A stretch of 59,840 nucleotides of DNA from Betaproteobacteria bacterium (GCA_020354125.1 CP070643.1:126413-186252), one strand, 5' to 3'; shown: positions 45,282 to 54,503, counted from the stretch's first letter. Notes: a model not told the origin generated them from the sequence alone. Translations and numbers: made by a program.

Positions 45282-46981
45282 CAGTCGTCTGACTGCGTGC
45301 TGATGCGCATCGCCTCTTCTATGGTCGTTTTGCCGGCGAAGACCTTTTCGATGGCGTGGTCAGTCAGGGTTTCACCCTCGATCTGTTTGCTGGCAACGGC
45401 GACGAAGTGTGCCGGGTCGCCCTGATTGGCGGTCGTCACCAATGACGGCGTCATTTCCAGTATTTCATATACGCCGCTGCGTCCAAGATAACCCGTGCCA
45501 TTGCAGCGTGTACAACCTGTCCCCTTGCGCAGTTCGCCATCTGCGACGGATCTTCCGTAGTGCTGCAGCCACGCTTGTTCCTGCGCTGATGGACTGTAAG
45601 GTTCGCCGCAACCGTCGCAGATAATCCGTACCAGACGCTGGGCGATCACGACCTGCAGTGACATCGCCACCATGTAGGCAGGCGCACCCATATCGAGCAG
45701 GCGAATCGGCGAACTGACCGAATCGTTGGTATGCAACGTCGACAGAACCAGGTGGCCGGTCATGGCAGCGCGCAGGCCGGTTTCGACCGTGTTGCCGTCT
45801 CGCATCTCGCCGACCAGAATAATGTCCGGATCCTGGCGCAACGCGGTACGCAGCACGCGCGAGAAGCTGAGATCGATCTTTTCGTGTACCTGTACCTGAT
45901 TGATACCCGGTAAGCGATACTCGACGGGATCTTCAACGGTAATGATCTTGCGTGCGTCAGTATTGAGCTCCTCGAGTACGGAGTACAGCGTCGTCGTCTT
46001 GCCGCTGCCGGTGGGCCCTGTCACCAGGATCATGCCGCTGGGTCGGGCCATAACCTTGCGCAACCGCTCCAACAAGCTGCCGGGCAAGCCAATCCTGTCC
46101 AGTTTCAAAATGCCACTGGACTGATTGAGCAAACGCATGACGACCGATTCGCCGTATTGCGTCGGCATCGTCGAGATACGCACATCGATCTGGTTGTTGC
46201 GCACCTTGACGTTGAAGCGGCCGTCTTGTGGCAAACGCTTCTCGGAGATATCGAGTCCAGACATCAGTTTCAGCCGCAGCACCAGTGCCGATGCAATCTT
46301 TGAATCGGCCTGCGTCTGAATATGCAGCACGCCATCAATGCGAAAACGAATCTTCAGCAACTTTTCTTGCGGCTCGATGTGGATGTCCGATGCACGAACG
46401 CCGACCGCATCCTCGAACACGGACTGCAGCAGCTTGACAACCGGCGCGTCCTCGGCACTGGGCGACGCCCCGATCCCACCGAGGTCGATAATCGCGTCGC
46501 CCAGCTCGGCACCCAGTTCCTGGGCAAAACCACTGATTTCCTCGGTCCGGCGGTAGATACGATCGATGGTCTGCAGCAGTGCCGATTCGGAAACCACCGC
46601 TTGCTGGACATCTTTCTTCAGGTTGCGCGCAATCTCGTCGTAGGCAAACAGGTCAGTGGGGTCGGCAAAACCGATTCGGTAGCCAGCGGCGTCCTCGGCG
46701 AGCACTATTGCGCGGAAGCGCCGCGCCAGAGTTTCGGGCAAATGCGCTGCAAGTTCGGGCTTGATGTTGAACCGCTTCAGATCGATGAAAGGAATGTCGA
46801 GCTGTCGGGCCAGCGCACCGGCGATCTGGTCCTCGGTCAGATAGCCGCTGTCGATCAGCACACGGCCGAGTTTGCGACCGCTGCGCTTTTGCTCGCGCAA
46901 GGCTGTCTCGAGCTGCTCCTGCGTCAGGTGGCCCTGTTGCAGCAACACCTCGCCGAGGCGTATTTTTTCCGGCTTGCCCAT
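45281..46981 (-). CDS. mshE: MSHA extension ATPase MshE with c-di-GMP-binding N domain
   Basis: The 566-aa ATPase powers pilus extension. The N terminus has two MshEN repeats: RLGEVLLQQGHL with following Leu and Gln (residues 8-31) and KLGRVLIDSGYL likewise (37-60), matching the RLGxxLx3GxL...Q pattern that binds c-di-GMP in Vibrio MshE. The motor domain has Walker A GPTGSGKT (322-329), ASDIHIEPQEKLLKIRFRIDG, Walker B-type IILVGEMRDGNT and His-box LSTLHTNDS, and a tetracysteine zinc site (CDGCGE and CTRC). It begins the msh locus on this strand. Confidence 0.95.
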   Translation of the reverse strand: MGKPEKIRLGEVLLQQGHLTQEQLETALREQKRSGRKLGRVLIDSGYLTEDQIAGALARQLDIPFIDLKRFNIKPELAAHLPETLARRFRAIVLAEDAAGYRIGFADPTDLFAYDEIARNLKKDVQQAVVSESALLQTIDRIYRRTEEISGFAQELGAELGDAIIDLGGIGASPSAEDAPVVKLLQSVFEDAVGVRASDIHIEPQEKLLKIRFRIDGVLHIQTQADSKIASALVLRLKLMSGLDISEKRLPQDGRFNVKVRNNQIDVRISTMPTQYGESVVMRLLNQSSGILKLDRIGLPGSLLERLRKVMARPSGMILVTGPTGSGKTTTLYSVLEELNTDARKIITVEDPVEYRLPGINQVQVHEKIDLSFSRVLRTALRQDPDIILVGEMRDGNTVETGLRAAMTGHLVLSTLHTNDSVSSPIRLLDMGAPAYMVAMSLQVVIAQRLVRIICDGCGEPYSPSAQEQAWLQHYGRSVADGELRKGTGCTRCNGTGYLGRSGVYEILEMTPSLVTTANQGDPAHFVAVASKQIEGETLTDHAIEKVFAGKTTIEEAMRISTQSDD

Positions 46982-47082
46982 GTATTCAGAAGAGGTTCGA
47001 ACTTATTATTAAGCAATAATTGAACTATTTATCGCACCTATCTGATTCTTAGCTCAAAGTCTCATCGAAAATACGTGACGAC

Positions 47083-47547
47083 ATGTTCGATGTTGTTCTC
47101 TATCAGCCAGAAATCCCGCCCAACACCGGCAACATCATTCGCCTGTGTGCCAATAGCGGCAGCCGGCTGCACCTGATTGAGCCGCTCGGTTTCCACATGG
47201 ATGCACCTACGCTGCGTCGCGCTGGACTCGACTACGCAGAATTTGCCGAGGTAGCGAGATACCGGAACTGGGCCCACTGGCGGCAGTTGTACCCGTCACA
47301 GCGGGCCGTGGCATTCACCACCAAAGCAACGCACGTCTACTGCGATTTCCGCTTCGAGTCGGGCGATGCACTGGTATTTGGGCCGGAGACACGCGGATTA
47401 CCGGACGAGATACTCGGCGAGTTCGAGCCGGCGCATCGTTTGAAACTACCAATGGTGATGCAACAACGAAGCCTGAATCTGTCCAACGCAGTGGCCATCG
47501 CGGTCTATGAAGCATGGCGGCAGACAGGCTTTGGCAAAGAAAGTTAG
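47083..47547 (+). CDS. trmL: tRNA (cytidine/uridine-2'-O-)-methyltransferase TrmL
   Basis: TrmL methylates the ribose of the wobble base 34 in certain leucine tRNAs with SAM. The 154-aa SPOUT-fold protein shows the three motifs: YQPEIPPNTGNIIRLCANSGSRLHLIEPLGF, the knot strand DALVFGPETRGLPDEIL and MVMQQRSLNLSNAVAIAVYEAWRQ. Length is normal. It is divergent from mshE across 101 AT-rich bases that may hold promoters for both. Confidence 0.94.
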   Translation: MFDVVLYQPEIPPNTGNIIRLCANSGSRLHLIEPLGFHMDAPTLRRAGLDYAEFAEVARYRNWAHWRQLYPSQRAVAFTTKATHVYCDFRFESGDALVFGPETRGLPDEILGEFEPAHRLKLPMVMQQRSLNLSNAVAIAVYEAWRQTGFGKES

Positions 47548-47642
47548 CGTGTGCTTACTTATTGGAGGCACAAGGAGCGGCTGCGAGGGGAACAACAAGA
47601 CATATGAACACCGACGATTTGCCCGCCACCTCGATCTGAGGC

Positions 47643-48635
47643 CTAGGCAACGCTCTCCGGTTTCGGGTCACGATGCAGCAAAGCCTCAACCGCCGCTGCC
47701 GGAGATACCGATCCGGCCAACACCTTCGCCACCACTTGCGTGATCGGCATCTCCACACCCAGTTGGTCGGCAAGCCTCAGCACCTCGTCAGCGGTGTGCA
47801 CACCTTCGGCGACATGACCTAGTTCAGAAAGAATTTCAGGCAGGCGCTTCCCTGCGGCAAGGGCAAGGCCAACGCGCCGATTTCGCGACAGATCACCAGC
47901 GCAGGTCAACGTCAGGTCGCCGAGGCCGGACAAGCCCATAAATGTCTCCATTCGCCCGCCAAGTCTGACACCAAGCCGCGTGATCTCGGCCAACCCACGC
48001 GTGACCAGAGCAGCGCGCGCACTGTCTCCAAGTTGCAGGCCGTCACAGATTCCCGCAGCGATTGCGATCACATTTTTGACCGCACCACCGACTTCGACAC
48101 CGATCAGGTCGGTGCTGGAATAAACACGAAAGCGACCAGTGTGAAGCCGTCTGGCCGTCGTGACGGCAAATTCCTCATCGGGTGCAGCGAGTGTCACGGC
48201 GGTCGGTAACCCGCGCGCCACGTCGGCGGCAAAACTCGGCCCGGACAAGACTCCGCGTCGGGTTGCTGGCAACAATTCCTCTGCGGCCACCTCGTGTGGC
48301 AGTTTGCCGGTGCCTGGCTCGAATCCCTTGCAAACCCAGACGCCTCCCGCTTCCGCCATGTAATCGCGAGCCAAACGCAGCGTGTCACGCAAACCAGCCG
48401 TGGGCACGGCAAACAACACCAGCCCGGCAGATTGCAGGGCCGACTCGATTTCATCGACTACTTGTACGGCGCCACCCAAATGAATCCCCGGCAAATACTT
48501 TTTGTTTTCGTCGTCACGACGCAGGTCGGCGGCGTGACTGGCACGGCGGCTCCAAAGCGATACCGAATAGTTAGCCGACAGCGTCACGGCCAGCGCCGTG
48601 CCCCATGCCCCTGCGCCGATGACTGCCAGTTTCAT
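47643..48635 (-). CDS. gpsA: Glycerol-3-phosphate dehydrogenase [NAD(P)+] GpsA
   Basis: GpsA makes sn-glycerol 3-phosphate from dihydroxyacetone phosphate for phospholipid synthesis. From ATG 48635 (overlapping the upstream stop as ATGA) the protein has 330 aa: the Rossmann motif KLAVIGAGAWGTALAVTLS, CKGFEPGTGKLPHEVAAE, VLSGPSFAADVARGLPTAVTLA, the catalytic-lysine region VEVGGAVKNVIAIAAGICDGL, and GLSGLGDLTLTCAGDLSRNRRVGLAL. All are canonical. It follows secB in a well-conserved neighbourhood. Confidence 0.96.
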   Translation of the reverse strand: MKLAVIGAGAWGTALAVTLSANYSVSLWSRRASHAADLRRDDENKKYLPGIHLGGAVQVVDEIESALQSAGLVLFAVPTAGLRDTLRLARDYMAEAGGVWVCKGFEPGTGKLPHEVAAEELLPATRRGVLSGPSFAADVARGLPTAVTLAAPDEEFAVTTARRLHTGRFRVYSSTDLIGVEVGGAVKNVIAIAAGICDGLQLGDSARAALVTRGLAEITRLGVRLGGRMETFMGLSGLGDLTLTCAGDLSRNRRVGLALAAGKRLPEILSELGHVAEGVHTADEVLRLADQLGVEMPITQVVAKVLAGSVSPAAAVEALLHRDPKPESVA

Positions 48636-49081
48636 ACGCCCCACAGGTCACGCAGCCGGATGAAACCAACGATGCCGCTGCGATGGCGTACCTTGGCCCA
48701 GCCACCCGACACCTCGAGGAAATCCAGAACGACGCCTTTCTCAGCTTTGAATACGACCGGCGCTGATCCGCCTGGAGAATCGCGCGCCTCGGCTACGGCC
48801 TCCGAGACCATCACTGTACGCTTCGCGCCGAGCCGCTCCACCTCTATCCAGGCAAAGGTGCCAACGTCGTCGCGCACCCGCACCCAGTTGCCAGAGGTAA
48901 TGATCACTTCCACCGGGTAACCACGGGTGAGAATCAGGCGTTTGGTCGATTGCTTTGACGGTGCGTCATAAAGCACTGCGATCTCGTCTGCCACTGATTT
49001 GAACTCGATCGCCTGCGCGACGGCGCAGAAAAACAAAACGCCCGCCCCGAGCATCGATGAGTAGACAAGTCGCATGGACAT
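48632..49081 (-). CDS. Exported SH3-domain protein
   Basis: The 149-aa protein has a signal peptide (LVYSSMLGAGVLFFCAVAQA) and two bacterial SH3-like segments: one from AVLYDAPSKQSTKRLILTRGYPVEVIITSGNWVRVRDDVGTFAWIEVERL, the other around ARDSPGGSAPVVFKAEKGVVLDFLEVSGGWAKVRHRSGIVGFIRLRDLWGV. Such domains often bind peptidoglycan or peptides in the periplasm. The gene sits between secB and gpsA, a position seen in many betaproteobacteria. No precise function can be given. The start overlaps the secB stop. Confidence 0.82.
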   Translation of the reverse strand: MSMRLVYSSMLGAGVLFFCAVAQAIEFKSVADEIAVLYDAPSKQSTKRLILTRGYPVEVIITSGNWVRVRDDVGTFAWIEVERLGAKRTVMVSEAVAEARDSPGGSAPVVFKAEKGVVLDFLEVSGGWAKVRHRSGIVGFIRLRDLWGV

Positions 49082-49548
49082 CAGTGCGTCGTCGTTCCAG
49101 CCTTGGATTGTGCGTCGCCTTGTTTGCGCGCCTGGTATATGGCTTCAAAATTCATCGGGTGCAGAATGACCGGCGGAAATCCGGCGCGCGATACGGTTTC
49201 CGATACAACTTCACGCAAATAGGGAAACAGGATATTCGGGCAGGTCACGCCCAGCACCATCTCGATTTCGGACTCCGGCACATTACGAACCTGAAACACG
49301 CCGCCATATGCCACTTCGACCAGAAACACTGTCTTGTCCTTGAGCTTTGCGGTGATGGTGATGTTGATCACCACCTCGTAATAGCCATCGCCAATCGCCT
49401 TGCCGGCATTGTTCATGGATACGTCGACTTGCGGCGCTTCGCGTTCGCGGTAAACCTGCGGCGCGCCGGGCACCTCAAGCGACAAGTCTTTTACATATAA
49501 CTTCTCGATCGAAAATACCGGCTGGTTGGACTGTTCCTGCTCGCTCAT
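49081..49548 (-). CDS. secB: Protein-export chaperone SecB
   Basis: SecB is the cytosolic tetrameric chaperone that keeps preproteins unfolded and hands them to SecA. The 155-aa product has FSIEKLYVKDLSLEVPGAP at the start, the hydrophobic-groove strands YYEVVINITITAKLKDKTVFLVEVAYGGVFQ, and the highly conserved GVTCPNILFPYLREVVSETVSRAGFPPVILHPMNFEAIY. Length is normal. It is in the grxC-secB-gpsA group. Confidence 0.97.
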   Translation of the reverse strand: MSEQEQSNQPVFSIEKLYVKDLSLEVPGAPQVYREREAPQVDVSMNNAGKAIGDGYYEVVINITITAKLKDKTVFLVEVAYGGVFQVRNVPESEIEMVLGVTCPNILFPYLREVVSETVSRAGFPPVILHPMNFEAIYQARKQGDAQSKAGTTTH

Positions 49549-49583
49549 TCTGACCCTTTCAAATCTAGCCTGTGCTAATCGGC

Positions 49584-49904
49584 TCAGACTGAGCCGTCTA
49601 TCAACAGCGCATCGAGTTTTCCCGCCCGCTCGAGCGAGGACAACTCATCATAGCCGCCGACATGAATCTCGCCGACAAATATTTGTGGCACGGTCGTACG
49701 CCCGGAACGCTCGATCATTTCGCCGCGCCGTTCCGGGTCCATGTCGACCCTGATTTTGTTTAGCGTTGCAACACCTTTGCTGGCAAGCAGCCGATCGGCC
49801 ATCAGACAGAATGGGCACATGGCGGTGCAATACATCACCACTTCGGGTGTCGTCGACGGCGTCAACGCGCTTTCCGACATCACATTTTCGCTGTTCAAGG
49901 TCAC
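49584..49904 (-). CDS. grxC: Glutaredoxin GrxC
   Basis: This small glutathione-dependent disulfide reductase has 106 aa from GTG 49904, which overlaps the rhodanese stop as GTGA; ATG 49880 would give 98 aa and may be the real start. The thioredoxin-fold motifs are VVMYCTAMCPFCLMADRLL with active site CPFC (phenylalanine where tyrosine is more usual), the cis-proline TTVPQIFVGEIHVGGYDEL and a final helix. It is placed between rhodanese and secB, as in other proteobacteria. Confidence 0.93.
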   Translation of the reverse strand: MTLNSENVMSESALTPSTTPEVVMYCTAMCPFCLMADRLLASKGVATLNKIRVDMDPERRGEMIERSGRTTVPQIFVGEIHVGGYDELSSLERAGKLDALLIDGSV

Positions 49905-50323
49905 GACTTCTCCACCGGCAGGCTTGCCTGTTGCCAGGCACCGATGCCGCCGGCAAGCAAGGAAACATTCTCAAAACCGAGTTTTTTCAAGGTCGCGCAT
50001 GCCGAGCGCGATCGCGCGCCACTGGCGCAAACGACGACAATCGGTTTTTTGGTGAATTTCTTCATTTCACCACTGCGCTTTTCCAACGATGCCAGAGGAA
50101 AATGTTTTGAACCGGAAATATGCCCGCCGTTGAACTCGCCTTGCTCACGCACATCCAGCACCACCGCGTCCTGGCGGTTAATCAACTGTACGGCTTCCAT
50201 CGGCCCTACCTCGCGGACACCACTGGTTCCCTTCGATATCCATGGCCAAATTACGTAACCACCGCTGATCACCGCGATCGCCACCAGCCAAATGTTGTCA
50301 GAGACGAACTCTCCGATGCTCAC
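49901..50323 (-). CDS. Membrane-anchored rhodanese-like protein (YibN-like)
   Basis: The 140-aa protein starts at GTG 50323, overlapping the previous stop codon as TAGTG. It has one N-terminal membrane helix (IWLVAIAVISGGYVIWPWIS) and a rhodanese domain with the active-site loop VVVCASGARSRSA, where the cysteine can carry persulfide sulfur. DVREQGEFNGGHISGSKHFPL is the usual CH2-like motif. The domain should face the cytoplasm. Substrate and partner are unknown; linkage to grxC and secB is conserved. Confidence 0.88.
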   Translation of the reverse strand: MSIGEFVSDNIWLVAIAVISGGYVIWPWISKGTSGVREVGPMEAVQLINRQDAVVLDVREQGEFNGGHISGSKHFPLASLEKRSGEMKKFTKKPIVVVCASGARSRSACATLKKLGFENVSLLAGGIGAWQQASLPVEKS

Positions 50324-52239
50324 TACTGTTCCTTATCGTTCCTTGACGTGCCGTTCCGTGAAGTGCGGTTCCGCGAGGTGTCACCACGCGAAGCGCCGTT
50401 ACGTGAAGCGGCGTATTCTACCAGCGGCTTCAGTGCGACTTCGCCCATTGCAAGTTGTCCGGCGAGCCCGTCCAGGACCGCTGCCGAGTGACCAGGATAG
50501 GCACTCGCAGCCAGATCCCACATCCCTTCAGCACTTTCGACATCGCCTTGCATGGCATGCAATGCACTTTGTCGGAAAGCGACGTCTGGAGCCGGAAATG
50601 AGCGAAGCACGCGGCCGTTCAATTCGAGTTTTGCGTCCAGCGCATCACGATTCAACGCAATTGTGCGCGACAATCCGAGTTCGACGAAGTTGCCGAACAA
50701 TGAGGTGGGCGCAGCCTCAGCCGCCGCAACAATCGCCTTCCTGTTATCGCCAACGCGGGCCGACTCGACGCCAAGCCGCTCGACCAGTCGGTAGTCAAGA
50801 TAGACACTGGACAGCAGCCACAACATCACAGCACCTGCGCCGACCAGCACCGTTGGCGAAGCAAACGCCGGCTTCAAGCGGTATTGCACGTGATCACCGG
50901 CCCCAACCAGCAGGGCAAACAGCCCGAGAAAATGCGCGTACCAGAGTGGATACTCGACCAAACCGTGCAGCACGATCACGGACACCATTGTGAGCATCCA
51001 CCACCGTTCGGTTGTGGCTTCATGACGAACCGCCGACCAGCACCAAGCGACCGCCGCGGCGACCAGCAGCAAACCACCCGCCAAACCAAACTCGGCAAGC
51101 ATTTGGAGCACGACGTTGTGCGCATGATCGACAATTTCTTCAGGCAAACCTGCTGGCAGCCGGCCCAGCGCCAGAAAGTACTCCCAGGCAAAAGCACCAT
51201 AGCCTGCGCCAGTCAGCGGATTACTTTGAAACATTTGCCACGCCACCAACCAGATGCTTTGTCTGTGCGACACCGCGCTGCTATCAGCCAGTAAACGCTC
51301 GGTTCCTGTTCCATGGCGCTGCATCGAGTCAGCGAACAGCGGAGCATGCTCCCACAAGGCGGTGGTCAGTGCCGACACGATGACCATTCCGACTAACACG
51401 CCGCCAAGCCAGTAGACCAGCGCACGTGACTGCTCCGACCTCGCCTGATAGTGCGTCCACAACGCCAGCGCTGTGGCGGTCAACAAATAGACCCAAACAC
51501 TGCGTGATGCCGACAAGTCGGCCGCCAGCAGCATCAGCGCCGCGGCGGTAACCGCGATAATCACATTGAGCTTGCGCCCGGCAGCCAGGAAACACAGCGA
51601 GAAAAGTCCGAGACAAACATAGTTGGCAAAATGATTCGACTGCGCCAGGTTGGCATGTACCCTTGGCATTGTCATCGGCATAATCAGTCCGCCCAGCTGC
51701 AGTTGCGCCAGTTGCAGCAGACCAGCCACCGCACTCAACAGCGCTCCGACCAGAAGCGCTGCCGCCGCCAGCGCGCAGAACGAGTCCCGCCCCAGTGACT
51801 GCCGCAGCATGGCACCGGCACACAGCATGGCAAGCGACCAAACTAGATAAATGGCACCGGTCGCGCCGACCTGCCAATAGCCCAACGATCCCATGAGCGC
51901 CTGGACCAGCAGCAACAAGCAGATTCCTGCTGGCAGAAAAACCGTCCGCGGAACCGCAATGCTGTCAGTACGTAGCTGCCAGACGACAGCAAGCAACAGC
52001 GCGCAGCCCAGCGCAAAGGCAGCCCACTCCTGATAGAAGGTAATGACCGGCAGCGTGTTGAACGGCAGCACAAACGGCACGACCAGCATTAGTCCCAGGC
52101 AGACCGCGACTGTTGTCAACGACCACGTCGTACGCGTGCGATCAAGCAAATCAGACAAACTGGCCCCGGGATAATGTGAATCTTCGCGATAATAATCGAC
52201 CAGTGGGGCCGTCAGAAATGAACTTTCGGCTAGACTCAC
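50323..52239 (-). CDS. O-antigen ligase / PglL-type O-oligosaccharyltransferase
   Basis: From GTG 52239 (a TTG at 52263 also opens the frame) the product has 638 aa and about twelve membrane helices. It has the Wzy_C pattern, with a long periplasmic loop containing HRQSIWLVAWQMFQSNPLTGAGYGAFAWEYF and VDHAHNVVLQMLAEFGLAGG, the PglL hallmark H-x-H-N region, and a C-terminal periplasmic helical domain (SPTVLVGAGAVMLW then YLDYRLVERLGVE). PglL enzymes transfer lipid-linked glycans to pilins; WaaL-type ligases act on lipopolysaccharide. The nearby msh locus makes pilin the more interesting acceptor, but this is inference. The tail is a 15-bp repeat. Confidence 0.84.
   Translation of the reverse strand: MSLAESSFLTAPLVDYYREDSHYPGASLSDLLDRTRTTWSLTTVAVCLGLMLVVPFVLPFNTLPVITFYQEWAAFALGCALLLAVVWQLRTDSIAVPRTVFLPAGICLLLLVQALMGSLGYWQVGATGAIYLVWSLAMLCAGAMLRQSLGRDSFCALAAAALLVGALLSAVAGLLQLAQLQLGGLIMPMTMPRVHANLAQSNHFANYVCLGLFSLCFLAAGRKLNVIIAVTAAALMLLAADLSASRSVWVYLLTATALALWTHYQARSEQSRALVYWLGGVLVGMVIVSALTTALWEHAPLFADSMQRHGTGTERLLADSSAVSHRQSIWLVAWQMFQSNPLTGAGYGAFAWEYFLALGRLPAGLPEEIVDHAHNVVLQMLAEFGLAGGLLLVAAAVAWCWSAVRHEATTERWWMLTMVSVIVLHGLVEYPLWYAHFLGLFALLVGAGDHVQYRLKPAFASPTVLVGAGAVMLWLLSSVYLDYRLVERLGVESARVGDNRKAIVAAAEAAPTSLFGNFVELGLSRTIALNRDALDAKLELNGRVLRSFPAPDVAFRQSALHAMQGDVESAEGMWDLAASAYPGHSAAVLDGLAGQLAMGEVALKPLVEYAASRNGASRGDTSRNRTSRNGTSRNDKEQ
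50335..50409 (-). repeat. 15-bp tandem repeat at the end of the PglL-like gene
   Basis: Five consecutive 15-base units between 50335 and 50409 encode, in coding order, ASRNG, ASRGD, TSRNR, TSRNG and TSRND, followed by KEQ and stop. The units share TC-CG-AAC-type sequence and are partly diverged. The basic, Ser/Thr-rich tail lies outside the conserved domain. Confidence 0.88.
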
Positions 52240-52327
52240 GCGGGCGGGCCGCCCAATTGGCAACTTGAGTGAAGCCGATTGAACAGCTTGCGATTCAGAT
52301 AACCGTAATACGAGATGGAATGACTCA

Positions 52328-53077
52328 ATGAAAAAGATCGTGCTGTTACGTCACGGCGAAAGCATCTGGAACAAGGCAAACCGGTTCACCGGTTGGACCG
52401 ACGTCGATCTCACCGAGCGCGGCGCGGCGGAGGCACGCGAAGCGGGTCAGCTTATCCAGGAAGCGGGTTTTGACTTCGACGTCGTCTACGGATCGGTTCT
52501 CAAGCGGGCGATTCGCACCATGTGGATCGCGCTGGACGAACTCGACCGGATGTGGCTTCCGCAGCACCTGTCCTGGCGGCTCAATGAAAGACACTATGGC
52601 GCCTTGCAGGGGCTGAACAAGAGCGAGACGGCCAAGAAGTATGGAGACGAACAGATTCTGATCTGGCGCCGCAGCTACGACACGCCGCCGCCGGAACTTG
52701 AGGCCACCGATGAGCGCAACCCGGCCAACGATATTCGCTACCGGGACGTGGCACGCGACGAGTTGCCGTTGACCGAGTGCCTGAAGGACACCATTGCCCG
52801 CTTTCTTCCTTACTGGAACACAACCATTGCACCGCAGGTCAAAGCCGGAAAGCGGGTTCTGATCGTCGCGCACGGCAACTCGCTGCGCGCCCTGGTCAAA
52901 CACATCGACAACATTTCGGAACAGGAAATTGTCGGTTTGAACATCCCGACCGGCATTCCACTGGTCTACGAACTCGAAGACGATCTCAAGCCGATTCGCA
53001 GCTACTATCTGGGTGACCCGGAAAAAGCAAAGCAGGCGGCCGCGGCGGTCGCCGCACAATCGAAGGCGAGTGCCTGA
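52328..53077 (+). CDS. gpmA: 2,3-bisphosphoglycerate-dependent phosphoglycerate mutase GpmA
   Basis: GpmA interconverts 3- and 2-phosphoglycerate in glycolysis and gluconeogenesis through a phosphohistidine. The 249-aa product begins [27 protein letters not shown] with the catalytic RHGE motif, then [22 protein letters not shown] and the second histidine in [18 protein letters not shown]. It is the cofactor-dependent type, not GpmI. Its end overlaps the envC start region by 8 bases. Confidence 0.97.
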   Translation: MKKIVLLRHGESIWNKANRFTGWTDVDLTERGAAEAREAGQLIQEAGFDFDVVYGSVLKRAIRTMWIALDELDRMWLPQHLSWRLNERHYGALQGLNKSETAKKYGDEQILIWRRSYDTPPPELEATDERNPANDIRYRDVARDELPLTECLKDTIARFLPYWNTTIAPQVKAGKRVLIVAHGNSLRALVKHIDNISEQEIVGLNIPTGIPLVYELEDDLKPIRSYYLGDPEKAKQAAAAVAAQSKASA

Positions 53078-54275
53078 ACTACCGAGCAAGCGGTTTGCCG
53101 GTCGCTTGCGGGCGTGCTGTGGCGCCGTGCTGCTCATCGCATCGACCAGCCAATCGGTCACGGCACAGACTCAGCAAAAGGAAGAGCTCGAAGAGTTGCG
53201 CGGCAGAATCGAAGCGCTGCAAAAAGAGCTCGAGAAGTCGGAAACAAGCAAATCCGAGGCGGCGGACGCGCTGCGCGAGTCAGAACGGGCGATCAGCAAG
53301 GCGAATCGCAGATTGTTCGAACTCGCCAACGAGCGCAACGACATCAACGCGAAAATCAGCCAGCTACAAGACGAGTCCGAGGCGTTGAATCAGCAGATCG
53401 CAGCCGAACGCGACGCCCTGGCAAGATTGATCCACCGCCAGTATCTCGCCGGGGAACCCGAATCATTACGACTACTGCTCAATCGCCAGGACGCCAACGA
53501 AACGGCGCGACAACTGCATTATTTCGGTTATGTGTCGCGGGCGCGGGCAGAATTGATTGCCACCTTGCGCGCCAATCTTGCCGAATTGGACGAATTGACG
53601 CGGCAGGTACGCGCCCAGAGCGAGCGTCTTGCGAAGCTGGAACAAGAGGAAACGAAACAAAAGAAATCGCTTGAGAAGCAGAAGCGGGCGCGCCAGAAGG
53701 TGCTGAGCAAGGCCTCTGATGATATTGCGCGACAGCGCAACGAAATCTCCAAGCTCAAGCGTGACGAACAGCGCCTGACCGAGTTGATCAAGAAACTGGC
53801 GGCCGAAGCGGAGCGACGCAGACAAGCTGCACGCTTGAAAAATCAAGCACTTCCGGATGCCAGCTTGAGCAATTCGGCATTTGGAAAACTCAAGGGTCGG
53901 CTGCGTTTGCCGGTCATCGGGGAACTTACCAACCGCTTTGGCCAACCAAGAAAAGACTCGGGTCTGTCGTGGAAGGGCCTGTTTATTGCTGCCAATGAAG
54001 GAGACAGAGTCAAAGCCATCGCTGCGGGAGAGGTGGTCTATGCCGATTGGCTGCGCGGCTTCGGAAACCTGATGATTCTCGACCACGGGGGCGGGTTCAT
54101 GAGCCTCTATGGCAACAATGAGGCACTGTTCAGGCAGGTTGGCGACCGGCTGGGCGCCGGCGACACCATTGCTTCGGTCGGTAACAGCGGGGGAAACGCT
54201 GAATCGGGTTTATACTTTGAACTTCGTCGCAACGGCAGGCCATTCGACCCGCTGCCATGGGTACGACTGAAGTAA
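53070..54275 (+). CDS. envC: EnvC-like murein hydrolase activator with degenerate LytM domain
   Basis: From GTG 53070 (GAAGG just upstream) the 401-aa product has a signal peptide ([20 protein letters not shown]), a long coiled coil (residues about 40-270) and a C-terminal peptidase M23/LytM fold. The zinc ligands of active M23 enzymes are replaced: [14 protein letters not shown] where active members have H-x3-D, and LYFELRRNG where they have HxH. It therefore probably activates amidases instead of cutting peptidoglycan itself, as E. coli EnvC does under FtsEX control. ftsEX are also in this window. Confidence 0.9.
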   Translation: MPELPSKRFAGRLRACCGAVLLIASTSQSVTAQTQQKEELEELRGRIEALQKELEKSETSKSEAADALRESERAISKANRRLFELANERNDINAKISQLQDESEALNQQIAAERDALARLIHRQYLAGEPESLRLLLNRQDANETARQLHYFGYVSRARAELIATLRANLAELDELTRQVRAQSERLAKLEQEETKQKKSLEKQKRARQKVLSKASDDIARQRNEISKLKRDEQRLTELIKKLAAEAERRRQAARLKNQALPDASLSNSAFGKLKGRLRLPVIGELTNRFGQPRKDSGLSWKGLFIAANEGDRVKAIAAGEVVYADWLRGFGNLMILDHGGGFMSLYGNNEALFRQVGDRLGAGDTIASVGNSGGNAESGLYFELRRNGRPFDPLPWVRLK

Positions 54276-54292
54276 ACCGGCTGGCAGTTGAG

Positions 54293-54340
54293 ATCGAGGC
54301 GATTTGAAATCGAGGCGATTCGAAATTGCGGCGTTTTGAG
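54293..54340. repeat. 16-bp tandem repeat after envC
   Basis: Three 16-base units, 54293-54308, 54309-54324 and 54325-54340, share AT-G-GGCG-TT-GA. The first two differ at one base and the third is diverged. They lie 18 bases after the envC stop, upstream of the envC-ctpA hairpin, in non-coding DNA. Confidence 0.82.
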
Positions 54341-54412
54341 ACAAAATCGATTCACCAAAGCGATCGATCGAGTTCATCGATCACGCTGCTCAAAATCGGT
54401 TCGCCGGAAGTG

Positions 54413-54431
54413 AACCCGCCTGAGGCGGGTT
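54413..54431 (+). terminator. Possible terminator between envC and ctpA
   Basis: AACCCGCC (54413-54420), loop TGA, GGCGGGTT (54424-54431), then GGTTT. The stem is strong but the T tract is short. It may end or reduce transcription from gpmA-envC before ctpA. Confidence 0.55.
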
Positions 54432-54503
54432 GGTTTAATGCGGGGGATGACCCCGATTGTTTTTCGGATGGCAGTATTTCGGCCATCCGTTGAGGAGCAC
54501 AGC

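Noticed and set aside
46982..47082. Promoter for mshE in the AT-rich gap before trmL
   Set aside because: The gap is AT-rich, but no -35/-10 pair with good match and spacing was found on the minus strand, so no promoter is listed.
54358..54382. Repeated CGATCGATCG / ATCGATC palindromes between envC and ctpA
   Set aside because: Short and of low complexity, with no known operator pattern or spacing; likely chance in a region that already holds tandem repeats.
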